64,000 nt of DNA from an uncultured Prevotellaceae bacterium (GTDB lineage Bacteria; Bacteroidota; Bacteroidia; Bacteroidales; Muribaculaceae). The notes under the pieces are model-generated. The model was not told where the DNA came from. It did no database searches and was given only the letters and a program-made list of their open reading frames with translations. A program made the translations under genes and the position numbers. The first letter of the stretch is position 1. Each line of letters starts with the position of its first letter. The stretch lies in the NCBI GenBank assembly GCA_900316835.1, contig ONEL01000005.1, positions 62,001 to 126,000 of the forward strand, read 5' to 3'. Positions 15,472 to 24,149 of this stretch are shown piece by piece.

Positions 15472-16287
15472 ATGACACTACAACTACTCATATCAACGCT
15501 TGATAATGGTATCAATAGCGTGGCTCAATTGGTGTTGCCGCAGCGTGAGGGAATAGGCTACGTGGTGTCGTGGCAACACAGTGGCGATGAGGAAATTGAT
15601 CTTCCCGTTGAGCTGCAGCGCCCCGACGTCGAAGTCTATAACCTGCAAGGACGTGGCTTGAGTCGCAATCGCAACAATGCCATTCGTCACGCCACTGCCG
15701 ACGTGTGCCTCATCGCCGACGACGACTGCCGCTACACTCACGAGCAGCTGCAAGCGGTGCTCAACACATTTGAGCAAACCCCTAATGTGGATATTGTTAC
15801 TTTCCGCTATTCCAGCGAAGGCCACAAGAAATACTATCCAGCCCAAATAGAGGATCTTAGCACATATCCCAAGGGTTACTATGTGTCGTCGATTGAGATT
15901 GCCTTCAAGCGAGAGCGTATTCTTGGTAAGCTATGGTTTAACGAGCACTTTGGGCTTGGTGCCGAGGTGCTTCACTGCGGTGAAGAAAATATTTTTTTAC
16001 GCGATGCTATCGCCATGGGGATGAACTGCAAGTTTTTTCCCATCACCATTGTCGCCGACCAAGATCCGTTTGTGACAATAGAGCGAGACAAAGAACCTGG
16101 CACCCTCATGACTTACGGAGCCGAATTACAGTTGTATAAACCTGGCACTAAATATCTGCGTGGTGTACTAAAAGCATGGAGATTAAAAAAACAACGCAAG
16201 GTACCTTTTTTCCATGCCATGAAGCACATCTTAAAAGGCATCAACTATATAAAACTCCATCCTGAGATTAAGGATTGTAAACCTTGA
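15472..16287 (+). CDS. Family 2-like glycosyltransferase
   Basis: A 271-residue protein with GT-A features: RGLSRNRNNAIRHA followed by the metal-binding IADDDCRY, and later GEENIFLRDAI where GT2 enzymes carry the ED catalytic pair. The first 50 residues lack the standard VSVIIPTYN strand and instead start MTLQLLISTLDNGINSV, so it is a divergent subfamily seen in capsule or LPS clusters. It is translationally close to the upstream GT-B gene and converges with the decarboxylase gene, with only 7 bp between the two stop codons. The donor sugar is unknown. Confidence 0.8.
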   Translation: MTLQLLISTLDNGINSVAQLVLPQREGIGYVVSWQHSGDEEIDLPVELQRPDVEVYNLQGRGLSRNRNNAIRHATADVCLIADDDCRYTHEQLQAVLNTFEQTPNVDIVTFRYSSEGHKKYYPAQIEDLSTYPKGYYVSSIEIAFKRERILGKLWFNEHFGLGAEVLHCGEENIFLRDAIAMGMNCKFFPITIVADQDPFVTIERDKEPGTLMTYGAELQLYKPGTKYLRGVLKAWRLKKQRKVPFFHAMKHILKGINYIKLHPEIKDCKP

Positions 16288-16294
16288 TGAGACT

Positions 16295-17401
16295 TTAGAA
16301 CTCCAGGTCTTTGATAGAGCAGAAATTGCGGCACCCTGATGTTATAAAGTCATTAACCAAGTTATAGGAATAGGCTCCTACATTTTCTACCACAATTTTG
16401 TCGCCCACATTGGCTGGTCCAGTATAATCCTTGATTATATAATCATCTTCGATGCATGTACACCCCACAACAGCAGCATTCTTAACAACGTTGCTCTGGG
16501 AGCCAAAATGTCTATAAGGAGGGCTCTTGTACTTGCATGCAAATCCCGCGTCACTCACCTGTCCGTCAACGACAATGTAATCCTTGCCATTGATGCGCTT
16601 GACGGCAATTACCGTAAAAATAATACTCACGACATCTGAAACCAGTGGTGTGCCGGCCTCGGCAAGCAAAGCTACATCCTCGTTGGGGAAAGCCTTTTTC
16701 ATTTCTCCTCCAACAATACGTCCATATTCCTCAAATGAGCAATAATCAGGGAATTGCATGCGAAAGTTTTCGTTTGCGATGCGTCCATACATATTTCCTC
16801 CAATGTTTATAGCCTTTGCGCCAATACTCTTGGCCACATTGATGAGGGTCTTAATTCTGGTAAGAAAGCCATTGGCCGAGCGAGCATGAGAAATGTGGCA
16901 GTGCACCACATTGATTTTGACACCTTTCTCTTTCAAATAATCTGTCATTTCATAGAATTCAGGACCATTGACATAAAATCCAAACCTGGAGTCAAAAACG
17001 TCGCCTATTGGGAAAGATACTCTGATCCCAATATCTGAGATTCCATATTCCTCTACCAGTTGTTTTATTTCGCCCATATTATCGACATGGACAAAACCAC
17101 CTGACTTTATTACCTTTGCCTTGCACGCGGGATCAGGAATCACACCATTGTAGATAATCATGGAATCGTCAATGCCTGTTGACCGGGCAAGTTTATATTC
17201 CTTGTTTGAGACCACTTCGGCCATCACCCCCAGACGCTTAGCCGACAACCTGAAAGGCTCAAAATAATTTGTCTTATAGCTGTAGCCAATCCTGAAATTG
17301 CCATAGTAACGCTTAAAGCTGTCTCTCAAGCAGTTGATGTTGAGCTCAAATCTATCTATATCATAGATGAAGCAAGGAGTGACCAGGTCTCGTAAGTTCA
17401 T
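16295..17401 (-). CDS. Fold-type III PLP decarboxylase, diaminopimelate/ornithine decarboxylase-like
   Basis: A 368-residue enzyme of the alanine-racemase-fold decarboxylases. Lys43 in GYSYKTN is the PLP Schiff-base lysine; HCHISHARS (167-175) stacks on the cofactor; IGGNMYG (200-206) and EAGT (248-251) replace the usual GGG and EPGR phosphate loops; C314/C316 with Asp319-320 match the cross-subunit Cys-x-x-x-Asp; VGAYSY (341-346) is the C-terminal tyrosine motif. The changed EPGR and the shorter length make it unlikely to be housekeeping LysA. It lies last in an operon with ATP-grasp-like and PIG-L genes, so it probably decarboxylates an amino-acid-derived intermediate in a dedicated pathway. 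Substrate unknown. Confidence 0.85.
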   Translation of the reverse strand: MNLRDLVTPCFIYDIDRFELNINCLRDSFKRYYGNFRIGYSYKTNYFEPFRLSAKRLGVMAEVVSNKEYKLARSTGIDDSMIIYNGVIPDPACKAKVIKSGGFVHVDNMGEIKQLVEEYGISDIGIRVSFPIGDVFDSRFGFYVNGPEFYEMTDYLKEKGVKINVVHCHISHARSANGFLTRIKTLINVAKSIGAKAINIGGNMYGRIANENFRMQFPDYCSFEEYGRIVGGEMKKAFPNEDVALLAEAGTPLVSDVVSIIFTVIAVKRINGKDYIVVDGQVSDAGFACKYKSPPYRHFGSQSNVVKNAAVVGCTCIEDDYIIKDYTGPANVGDKIVVENVGAYSYNLVNDFITSGCRNFCSIKDLEF

Positions 17402-17422
17402 GTTTAGAAATAAATTTAAAAA

Positions 17423-18295
17423 TTATTTTAGCATTGTCAACAGGTCCTCAAATCGTCTCCACTTGCCATCTATCATGTTGGTATTGATATCAAGGTCAAT
17501 ACCATCAAGTAAGGCAAAAGGATTCATGCCCGAGACAATATTGACACACGCTGTTCCCGAAATGCGTTTAGAGAACTCGATGTAATAATATTGTCCTGAT
17601 GCATCTTGGCACAGTTGGAGCTGGAAAATGTCACTGAACAAGCCATCATTCTTTGGGCATGATGTGAGAATAAATTCTTTTAAGGCCGAGGCTAGTTCGC
17701 CATCCATTGGCAACAGCTTTATAAAGCGGTCGTATCCATTTTTCAATGTCACCTCGCGTGGAAAGATATACATCTTATTATCGTCATATCGAAGTACATC
17801 AGCCACAAACTCATGAGCGATATCGATTTTTTGAGTCACACATGCATTTTCGAGCAATTGTACATTACGAGAACCAGCCGATCTAGAATTGGGACGGATG
17901 CAAACATCGGTTGTGCTAAACGTGACTGGAACTTGAATTTTGCATGCCTTTGTAAGTGGTGACAAGTAATTATTTACTTGATTCTTATGATAATACCATG
18001 ATTCAATTCTTGAGAAACGATGTCGTGAAGCCACCTCTGTCATAGAAGGGTTACACTGACGTGTGAGTTCATCGGCGGGAAATATCACAGCATTACCATC
18101 AACAAGCATTTTTGTTACTGCACTGTCATGAACATGTTTTACTTGTGGATGACGCATTTCTATGTTTTGAAAATGCTCATCAAGGTCACTTAAGAAAAGT
18201 TGGTGCTTGGAACCTGTAGCATTAACATAATGTTCAAAGAACAACTCTGCGCTAAGTCCTGCTCTACTTCCCGATTCAAAAACCACGTAATTCAT
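17423..18295 (-). CDS. Divergent ATP-grasp-like protein
   Basis: A 290-residue cytoplasmic protein. The second half has an ATP-grasp look: CIRPNSRSAGSRNVQLL, then IAHEFVADVL, and the metal-binding strand YYYIEFSKRISGTACVNIV, where typical enzymes have E-x-N-x-R (here E-x-S-x-R). The first half is a Rossmann-type pre-ATP-grasp domain. If active, it would ligate a carboxylate to an amine using ATP; the altered Asn leaves this open. A GTG at 18301 could also start it, but the ATG at 18295 lies 2 bp past the stop of the PIG-L gene and is preferred. The next gene, a decarboxylase, follows by 21 bp. Confidence 0.65.
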   Translation of the reverse strand: MNYVVFESGSRAGLSAELFFEHYVNATGSKHQLFLSDLDEHFQNIEMRHPQVKHVHDSAVTKMLVDGNAVIFPADELTRQCNPSMTEVASRHRFSRIESWYYHKNQVNNYLSPLTKACKIQVPVTFSTTDVCIRPNSRSAGSRNVQLLENACVTQKIDIAHEFVADVLRYDDNKMYIFPREVTLKNGYDRFIKLLPMDGELASALKEFILTSCPKNDGLFSDIFQLQLCQDASGQYYYIEFSKRISGTACVNIVSGMNPFALLDGIDLDINTNMIDGKWRRFEDLLTMLK

Positions 18296-18297
18296 AA

Positions 18298-18939
18298 TCA
18301 CTTCACCATTTTTTGAACATAAAACATCTCGGCATATTTACGTCCGCACTCCAAACCGCGCATCCTAGCTAGAATCTTTACACCCTCCTCATTGAGCGGA
18401 GAAGGGGAGTGCTTAATTTGTGTCTTGTAGAGGTAGAAAAGCTCAACTTTTTTGTCAATATATTCTGTTATATCAAAGTAGAACAGTCCACCTTGAAGCA
18501 CATCATTGTAGGTGATAAATGGATATTCATATAGAGCAAAGAACGACGGCATGAAACCCTCTTTAAGTCTCATGGCAGCCTTGGCGCACTGGTAGAGTTT
18601 AATGTGGTCTTGATGATTTGACGGATAATTGACAAACACCTCATCGGGTTGAAACTCGGCAATCTTCTTGTCAATGGCACTAATCAAGTCGCGCGAAGGG
18701 ATAGTGTCGAGCATCGCATCCATGTTTTTTATTATGATGTCATATTTATAACCCGTGGCACGTGCCACACACTCAACTTCGGCAAGACGCTTGTCAAGCG
18801 GCTGACGTACATCCACTCCACCCATTGTTGCGAAGAGCACATGTACCTCAGCGCCTCTCTTTATCTGGTCAAGCATATATCCTCCACATCCCAGCACTTC
18901 GTCGTCGCCGTGGGGTGCTATTACCAATATCTTTTTCAT
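18298..18939 (-). CDS. PIG-L (LmbE) family deacetylase
   Basis: A 213-residue zinc-dependent N-deacetylase fold. The N-terminus MKKILVIAPHGDDEVLGCGG has the zinc motif PHGDDE (9-14), and the third ligand histidine is in YPSNHQDHIKL. The family removes acetyl from N-acetylglucosamine conjugates or related amides. I set the start at the ATG at 18939; the frame is open further upstream, but that part lies in the TlpA-like gene in another frame and has no family counterpart. The gene begins 22 bp after the TlpA-like gene and ends 2 bp before the ATP-grasp start, so the three are clearly one operon. Its acetylated substrate is unknown. Confidence 0.9.
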   Translation of the reverse strand: MKKILVIAPHGDDEVLGCGGYMLDQIKRGAEVHVLFATMGGVDVRQPLDKRLAEVECVARATGYKYDIIIKNMDAMLDTIPSRDLISAIDKKIAEFQPDEVFVNYPSNHQDHIKLYQCAKAAMRLKEGFMPSFFALYEYPFITYNDVLQGGLFYFDITEYIDKKVELFYLYKTQIKHSPSPLNEEGVKILARMRGLECGRKYAEMFYVQKMVK

Positions 18940-18961
18940 TGTTTTTAGGTAATATAGGGTT

Positions 18962-20053
18962 TTACAAATGTTTTGCAACTGCGGTCTCCAGTTGCTCAAC
19001 GTTACCCACGCGCTCCACAATCTCACCATTGCGGCCAATGATGAAGACGGTGGGCAGTTGGGTGATATTATAGGCGCTAGCATATTGTGAGTACTCACCG
19101 TTGGGGTCGCGCATGGCAATCCATGGCAGCGAAGCAACACTTTGCATCCATTCGGCCTCATCACTGTCAAGGCACACCTGGAATATTTCCAGTCCACTAG
19201 CCTTATGCTTGGTGTAGACACTATTGAGCAGCTTATTCAACGCCGGTGAGAACGACTGGTTCATCATGGTGAAGTTAAGCACTACCACCTTGCCATGCGA
19301 CGACACTTCTTGCAAGCTCTGCATCTTACCATGCTGGTCCATGAGCTTGATATCAATAAGTGAGGCCTCGGTTGCAACAAGGGTATCGCGTGGAGCACTC
19401 TCGCTGCGACGCTGACTCAAGCCCACCTTGAAATTGTCCACCATGTAGCTTGTGCGTGGGTCATTGGGGCGGAAGTTGGCAAAGGCATTAGTAACAGCAC
19501 CTATTATCTTGAAGTCTTTCTTGTCGAGTGGGTCAAATAGCGGCTTGTCGCCAATGTACTTGTTAATCAGGTAGAAAGCAACAATTCCGGCTGGATCTTT
19601 TACCAAGTCGCGACTAAGCTCGTCTTTCCACTTCACATAGGCGGCGCTGCTAGTGTCACCTGCCTTGCTGAACTTGGCTGCCTGCTTGTCGATGTTCATC
19701 ATCTTCACCGCATTATCGCTTCCACTCAAGGTGTAATCTTCGGCAAACTTAGCTATCGAAGTCTTAATCTGGATGTTGTCAACACTGTCGATAGGGAAGT
19801 AGATGGCATCCTTGCCACGACATCCTAGGCGATAAATGTTGGGATACTCGGCAGCATCCTCGGTAAATGCAAACTTGTCGCCACTAGTGACGACGCTGTC
19901 AACAAAGAGCCAGTTGCCGTTAATGTTAGTCTCTAGAAATAGGGTAGTGGTGTCGCCTGCGCCTTCCACAGTGCCACTCACTTTAAACTTGTTGCTGTTG
20001 CAAGAGCACATCAGTGCAACTGCGGCAACAGCCAGGAACATTAATTTTTTCAT
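18962..20053 (-). CDS. TlpA-like thioredoxin-fold lipoprotein lacking the CxxC
   Basis: A 363-residue lipoprotein: signal MKKLMFLAVAAVALMCSC with the lipobox Cys near 18. Residues 22-110 resemble the DUF4369 domain common in Bacteroidetes disulfide-exchange proteins, followed by a helical spacer and a thioredoxin-like domain from about 225 (GKVVVLNFTMMNQSFSPAL). The position of the redox CxxC is QSFS (266-269), so both active cysteines are gone, while the cis-proline (TQLPTVFII, Pro334) is kept. It therefore probably binds rather than reduces its partner. It is the first gene of the run with PIG-L, ATP-grasp and decarboxylase genes. Location: periplasm, on a membrane. Confidence 0.85.
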   Translation of the reverse strand: MKKLMFLAVAAVALMCSCNSNKFKVSGTVEGAGDTTTLFLETNINGNWLFVDSVVTSGDKFAFTEDAAEYPNIYRLGCRGKDAIYFPIDSVDNIQIKTSIAKFAEDYTLSGSDNAVKMMNIDKQAAKFSKAGDTSSAAYVKWKDELSRDLVKDPAGIVAFYLINKYIGDKPLFDPLDKKDFKIIGAVTNAFANFRPNDPRTSYMVDNFKVGLSQRRSESAPRDTLVATEASLIDIKLMDQHGKMQSLQEVSSHGKVVVLNFTMMNQSFSPALNKLLNSVYTKHKASGLEIFQVCLDSDEAEWMQSVASLPWIAMRDPNGEYSQYASAYNITQLPTVFIIGRNGEIVERVGNVEQLETAVAKHL

Positions 20054-20138
20054 ATTGTGTAGTACTTTTTTTTCTAAAAACGTGCGAATTTACTCCAATT
20101 TGACCTAATGAGCAAATTATTCCATAATTAGTTTTCTA

Positions 20139-20831
20139 CTACAAAGCCAATCCTAGCCCCACCGTTAATGGCGTGAATGCGGGTGCATACTCTTCCTTGA
20201 GCACGTGGCAAGGGCTGTAACGAACGTAGACGCCTATACCTCTCCACTTCAAGCCGCCCATAATGTCGACAGTCACAGGCACTTGATGGATACCAGTGCG
20301 CGACTCTTTCACTTTCTCATCATTAAGTTGATACTGTGTGAGAACACTGCTGTGAAGGTTGAAGTTTACCACCGGCCCGGCAAAGATGTCAAGCTTGTCG
20401 ACAATGCGTTGCTTGAACAGGATGGGCATTGTGAGCGAGAATACTTTCACTCGCGACAAGCGCTTGCTTGCGCCATCGGGGTAAGGAGCAACAGCAAGTC
20501 CCTCACCATCGCCTGTAAATCGCACATCGCTATTGAGGCGATAGTTGCGCCAGTCAATACCCACTCCCATGGTGATGCGCTGGCCATGGCCAGTGTTATA
20601 CTTTGCTCCAATCACTGTGAGCCAGCCTATGTCGATACTTTTGCCCATTGTCACGTCAATATCATGGGCATTGTTCCACCCAAGCACAAAGTCGCCACTA
20701 TATATGTTCCAACCCACGCTGTCGGTAAGCAGTGGATACCAGTCCACATGTATGTAGCCGTCGTCTTTCTCGGCTCTTGCGGTGATGTTAGCCAGCAAGC
20801 ACAAGAGTAGTATAAAAACAATCTTCTTCAT
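20139..20831 (-). CDS. Outer-membrane beta-barrel-like protein
   Basis: A 230-residue exported protein; signal peptide MKKIVFILLLCLLANITARA. The mature part has regularly spaced amphipathic strands ending in aromatic residues (YIHVDWYPLL, GVYVRYSPCHV) and closes with the strand FTPLTVGLGLAL, as in PorT/OmpW-like small barrels. The ATG at 20831 is chosen because it begins the signal peptide; the 13 residues above it have no such feature. The start lies 24 bp after the stop of the COG0523 GTPase gene, so the pair may be co-transcribed. A link to metal uptake is possible but only suggested by position. Confidence 0.7.
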   Translation of the reverse strand: MKKIVFILLLCLLANITARAEKDDGYIHVDWYPLLTDSVGWNIYSGDFVLGWNNAHDIDVTMGKSIDIGWLTVIGAKYNTGHGQRITMGVGIDWRNYRLNSDVRFTGDGEGLAVAPYPDGASKRLSRVKVFSLTMPILFKQRIVDKLDIFAGPVVNFNLHSSVLTQYQLNDEKVKESRTGIHQVPVTVDIMGGLKWRGIGVYVRYSPCHVLKEEYAPAFTPLTVGLGLAL

Positions 20832-20854
20832 GATACTAAAAAATGGAAATGTGG

Positions 20855-22114
20855 CTATTTCTCCAAGCACTCGTCAAGGTCACGAGTGAGTTGCTCCTTG
20901 TCAAGGTTCTGGCCAATAAAAACTAGTTTCACCATGCGGTCGCCATAATGCTCATCCCAGTCACGGAGGATGTCGGGGTTATATTCTACCATCTTGCGCA
21001 ACTCGTCTTCGGGGGCTGTAGCAAACCACAAGCCACTCTCGGTGAGCTTCTTCTGTACTCCAGCCTGCTCAAAGAGGAACGACATGTCGCGATTGTGGCT
21101 GAAGTAAATCAGGCCCTTTGCGCGAATAATATTCTTGGGCCACTTGGTGGCAACAAAACGGTCAAACTTGTGAATGTCGATTGCGGGGCGACGATAGTAC
21201 ACAAAGGTCTGAATTCCATACTCCTCGGCTTCACCCTCATCGTGATGATGGTGATGATGATGGTGATGTTCATGTTCATCGTCATCATGGTCATGGTGGT
21301 GCTCATGCTCATGCTCATGTTCATCGTCATCGTGGTCATGGTGGTGATGATGGTGGTCAAGGGCTTCGGCTTCCTCCTCATCAGTAGCGGGACGTTCTAT
21401 TTCGCGTATCCAGCCTGCCGAGCCTGCCACATGCTCATAGTCGAAGAGACCTGTGTTGATAATGTTGTTGAGGTCAACCATTGTGTAGTCGGTCTCAATG
21501 ATGGGAGCGCTAGGCTGTAATGCATGAATGATGTGACGGATGCGGTCGAGCTCGTCGGGCTCAACTTCCGACGCTTTGTTTAGGATGACAAGGTTACAAA
21601 ACTCAATTTGCTGAATGAGGAGGTTTTCAATATCTTCCTCACCAATGTTCTTGCGCTTGAGGTCGTCACCACAGGCAAACTCGCTTTGCATTCTCAAAGC
21701 GTCTACCACAGTCACTATGCAGTCAAGGCGAGCTATACCATGCTCGGTGTATTTTGGGTCAAGGTTTGGAATAGAGCAGATGGTTTGAGCGATTGGTTCA
21801 GGCTCACAAATGCCACTGGCCTCAATCACAATGTAGTCAAAACGATCGAGTTTGAGGATATCGTTGAGCTGTTCTATTAAGTCCATCTTCAGCGTGCAAC
21901 AAATGCAACCGTTTTGTAGCGCCACCAGACTCTCGTCTTTTTGCCCTACGATGCCACCTTTCTGGATGAGGCTGGCATCAATGTTTACCTCGCCTATGTC
22001 GTTAACTATAACGGCAAATTTTATATTCTCTTTATTAGTTAGGATGTGATTTACTAGTGTTGTCTTTCCGCTGCCCAGGTAACCCGTGAGCAGCAATACT
22101 GGAGTTTGTTTCAT
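20855..22114 (-). CDS. CobW/COG0523 family metallochaperone GTPase with His-rich loop
   Basis: G3E-family GTPase of 419 residues that delivers a divalent metal to a client enzyme. Walker A GYLGSGKTT (11-19), the metal-binding GCICC (Cys70, 72, 73), the Asp/Glu switch region VIEASGICEPEP and guanine motif NKAS (179-182, usual NKxD altered). Residues 254-291 are a His/Asp/Glu tract with about 24 histidines and an internal repeat of HDHDDDEHEHE, then the CobW C-terminal domain (RAKGLIYFSH). The tract suggests zinc, or possibly nickel or cobalt, storage. No Zur box or riboswitch was recognised upstream. Client unknown; the fucose-isomerase-like metalloenzyme next to it is one candidate by position only. 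Confidence 0.92.
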   Translation of the reverse strand: MKQTPVLLLTGYLGSGKTTLVNHILTNKENIKFAVIVNDIGEVNIDASLIQKGGIVGQKDESLVALQNGCICCTLKMDLIEQLNDILKLDRFDYIVIEASGICEPEPIAQTICSIPNLDPKYTEHGIARLDCIVTVVDALRMQSEFACGDDLKRKNIGEEDIENLLIQQIEFCNLVILNKASEVEPDELDRIRHIIHALQPSAPIIETDYTMVDLNNIINTGLFDYEHVAGSAGWIREIERPATDEEEAEALDHHHHHHDHDDDEHEHEHEHHHDHDDDEHEHHHHHHHHHDEGEAEEYGIQTFVYYRRPAIDIHKFDRFVATKWPKNIIRAKGLIYFSHNRDMSFLFEQAGVQKKLTESGLWFATAPEDELRKMVEYNPDILRDWDEHYGDRMVKLVFIGQNLDKEQLTRDLDECLEK

Positions 22115-22173
22115 TGCTTATTTTCAAATAATGTTTTTTAAAATAAAAAGAAAAATAGCCGACAGAGTCTTGT

Positions 22174-23370
22174 CTAGAGTATCTCGTCAAGCACTTTCTT
22201 GTGGTGCCCTTGCATCACAATGTGATGATTGCCAATGGGGTTGGTCAAGAAATACATTGCGGCTTTCTTGTCGTTCAAGCGAATTAGCTGTTGGGTGCGA
22301 CACAAGTCGGGCTTGCTCTGATTTTCAATCAATTCGCCTTCCTCGGCAAAATGGCGATCCATGCTGCCACTAGCCTTGAAAATGGTAACAGGGCCTGGGT
22401 GCATAAAGCCACGTATTCCCACTCCTATCCCCGACTCAAAATGGGTGTCGAGCTCAAAACGCTCTACCATGTTAAATGGTATAGTGCAATGAGCGAATAT
22501 CATCTCGCCAGTCTCGGGGTCGATGTGGGCGGGATTGGCTTGGAAACCAGTCTTGCCACTGACGGCTTGAGAAATTTTCATCGATATCATGGCTGGTATG
22601 TCGCCCTCGCAACCCGCTACAATGCCTTGAGAGTTGAAGCGGGCAAGTGCCAAGCAACCGGTGTTGTGAACTGAACTCAGCAGGTCAAAACAGCGCAATG
22701 TAAATCCCTGCAAGTCGTAGCCCTCAACAATTAGTCTCAACGCTTCATATATGCGCTCGGCGCCAGTGAGCGATTGACGAATTGCATCGGTGGGGGCTTG
22801 TGCTGATAGCTCACTCGGCATGTCGGTGGGAATGCGGTTTATGAGCATGAGCAGTTCGTTCATGTCAATGCTCACTATCTCAATGCCTAGCCGGTCAAGT
22901 ACGGTCCTGTATTTAGTGCGGCTGGCAATCAGCCAGTCCGATGGCTCTCCTATCACGCCCAGGCGGCAACCATTAAGTTCACGCATCGCTTTGCCCACTT
23001 GCTGCAGTGTGGCTATGCGCTCACGCATGTAGGCAGGACTGCCATGCAATATTTCACCTCTTAACCCTTGCTGGCGAAGGTAGGAAAGTATCTCCATCGA
23101 TGCCGCCAGCGAGTTGCTCTTTCCGTTGGTGAGAAGGTAGAAGGGTTGTTTCGACTGGCGCAACATGCGTGGCAACAGTTCTTTAAAGAGACCTTCGGTG
23201 CCACCAGTGCGCACATATATCAGTTCCAGGTCATGACCACCGTAGGTCTTGAAATCACTGCCTGCAAACTCATGTTTAATGCCTAGCGAGTTCAGGAACT
23301 CACTGGTGGCGGCGTCAACAGCGACTTCGTTGTGCAGCTGCGAGGTGAGGGTGTAAATGGCTATATTCAT
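22174..23370 (-). CDS. L-fucose/arabinose isomerase-like protein
   Basis: A 398-residue protein of the COG2407 fucose-isomerase-like class, shorter than true FucI (about 590). Visible signatures are VHNTGCLALARFNSQGIVAGCEGDI split around the active-site glutamate (CEGD), a second acidic and His stretch IFAHCTIPFNM, and the HFESGIGVGIRG segment before the C-terminus. Such proteins bind a metal (Mn2+ or similar) and isomerise or recognise sugars; family members with unknown substrates are common. It follows no sugar catabolism genes here, and sits 59 bp above the metallochaperone gene on the same strand. Confidence 0.75.
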   Translation of the reverse strand: MNIAIYTLTSQLHNEVAVDAATSEFLNSLGIKHEFAGSDFKTYGGHDLELIYVRTGGTEGLFKELLPRMLRQSKQPFYLLTNGKSNSLAASMEILSYLRQQGLRGEILHGSPAYMRERIATLQQVGKAMRELNGCRLGVIGEPSDWLIASRTKYRTVLDRLGIEIVSIDMNELLMLINRIPTDMPSELSAQAPTDAIRQSLTGAERIYEALRLIVEGYDLQGFTLRCFDLLSSVHNTGCLALARFNSQGIVAGCEGDIPAMISMKISQAVSGKTGFQANPAHIDPETGEMIFAHCTIPFNMVERFELDTHFESGIGVGIRGFMHPGPVTIFKASGSMDRHFAEEGELIENQSKPDLCRTQQLIRLNDKKAAMYFLTNPIGNHHIVMQGHHKKVLDEIL

Positions 23371-23414
23371 TGTTTTTTTATATGTTTTTATGTTAGGTAG
23401 AATTATTGTTGCTT

Positions 23415-24011
23415 TTAGAATAAATAAGCGGCTGTGATAGTCCAGTATTTATCTTTGCCCTTGACTGTAGTGGACTCAACCTCTTTGTTAATATATTCAA
23501 AGGCCTTGGTGAGTCCTATGCCATAGTTAGCGTGAATTTGTAGCTTCCTGAACAATTCGGCGCCAAAACCCACATTCCACGATGTGTTCCACTTGCGGGT
23601 CTTGAAATCGCCAGTGTCGCTGTCGCTGAGCAATAGGGCAAAGTCGGGACCAGTGGAGACAAAGGGCGCAAATATCTTGCTTATCACAGGAATTTGAATT
23701 TTGTATTTCACATTAATAGGGAAATCAATGTAGTCTCGCTTGAGCTTTATCCCGTCCATATACATCTCGTTCTCGCGGTGAGCATATAGCACCGACCCGT
23801 CAATGCCCAGTCCCACCACAGGCAATCCCACTTCTAGCATTAAGCCACCGGTAAATCCTGCTTTGTTTTCACTGGAAAGGATGTTCTTGTCCCATTTGAG
23901 CTCGTTGATAGTGATGCCACCCTTTACGCCAAACCTCACTTGGCCTTGAGCCGGGATTACAGCTATTGCTACAATTGCTATAATCACTATTATTTTAAAT
24001 GATGATTTCAT
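23415..24011 (-). CDS. Small porin-like outer-membrane protein (PorT/OMP_b-brl_2 type)
   Basis: A 198-residue exported barrel. The signal peptide MKSSFKIIVIIAIVAIAVIPAQG is followed by the typical opening strand VRFGVKGGITINEL and by alternating strands up to a final KYWTITAAYLF. The segment INVKYKIQIPVISKIFAPFVSTGPDF matches the hinge of PorT-family proteins. It has the same architecture as the three tandem barrels at the right end of the window, without being a close copy. Divergent from apbE. Role in transport is not known. Confidence 0.8.
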   Translation of the reverse strand: MKSSFKIIVIIAIVAIAVIPAQGQVRFGVKGGITINELKWDKNILSSENKAGFTGGLMLEVGLPVVGLGIDGSVLYAHRENEMYMDGIKLKRDYIDFPINVKYKIQIPVISKIFAPFVSTGPDFALLLSDSDTGDFKTRKWNTSWNVGFGAELFRKLQIHANYGIGLTKAFEYINKEVESTTVKGKDKYWTITAAYLF

Positions 24012-24115
24012 AATCGAAAAGTATTCTTTTTACCAATTTATGGCAAAGTAATGGAAAAAAAACGAGAAAAGCAATTTTTTGACATTTTCTTAACGTATTT
24101 ATTGGTGTTTTGGTT

Positions 24116-24123
24116 TATCTTTG
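24116..24123 (+). promoter_or_regulatory. Putative -7 box for apbE
   Basis: TATCTTTG fits TAnnTTTG and is 26 bp before the ATG of apbE. No clear -33 box at 19-22 bp. Confidence 0.5.
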
Positions 24124-24149
24124 CCAATTAAAATCTATCTGCTATAATT

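Noticed and set aside
18940..19221. Longer N-terminus for the PIG-L deacetylase
   Set aside because: The extra 94 codons overlap the TlpA-like gene in another frame, and the zinc motif PHGDDE normally lies within the first 20 residues.
20205..20810. Long open frame (201 codons) on the plus strand
   Set aside because: It lies wholly opposite the outer-membrane protein gene at 20139-20831, which has a signal peptide and barrel strands; the plus frame has no motif and many His/Cys typical of an antisense shadow.
21230..21370. Possible CRISPR or minisatellite
   Set aside because: The short repeats are CAT/GAT codons for the His/Asp tract of the COG0523 GTPase; there are no spacers.
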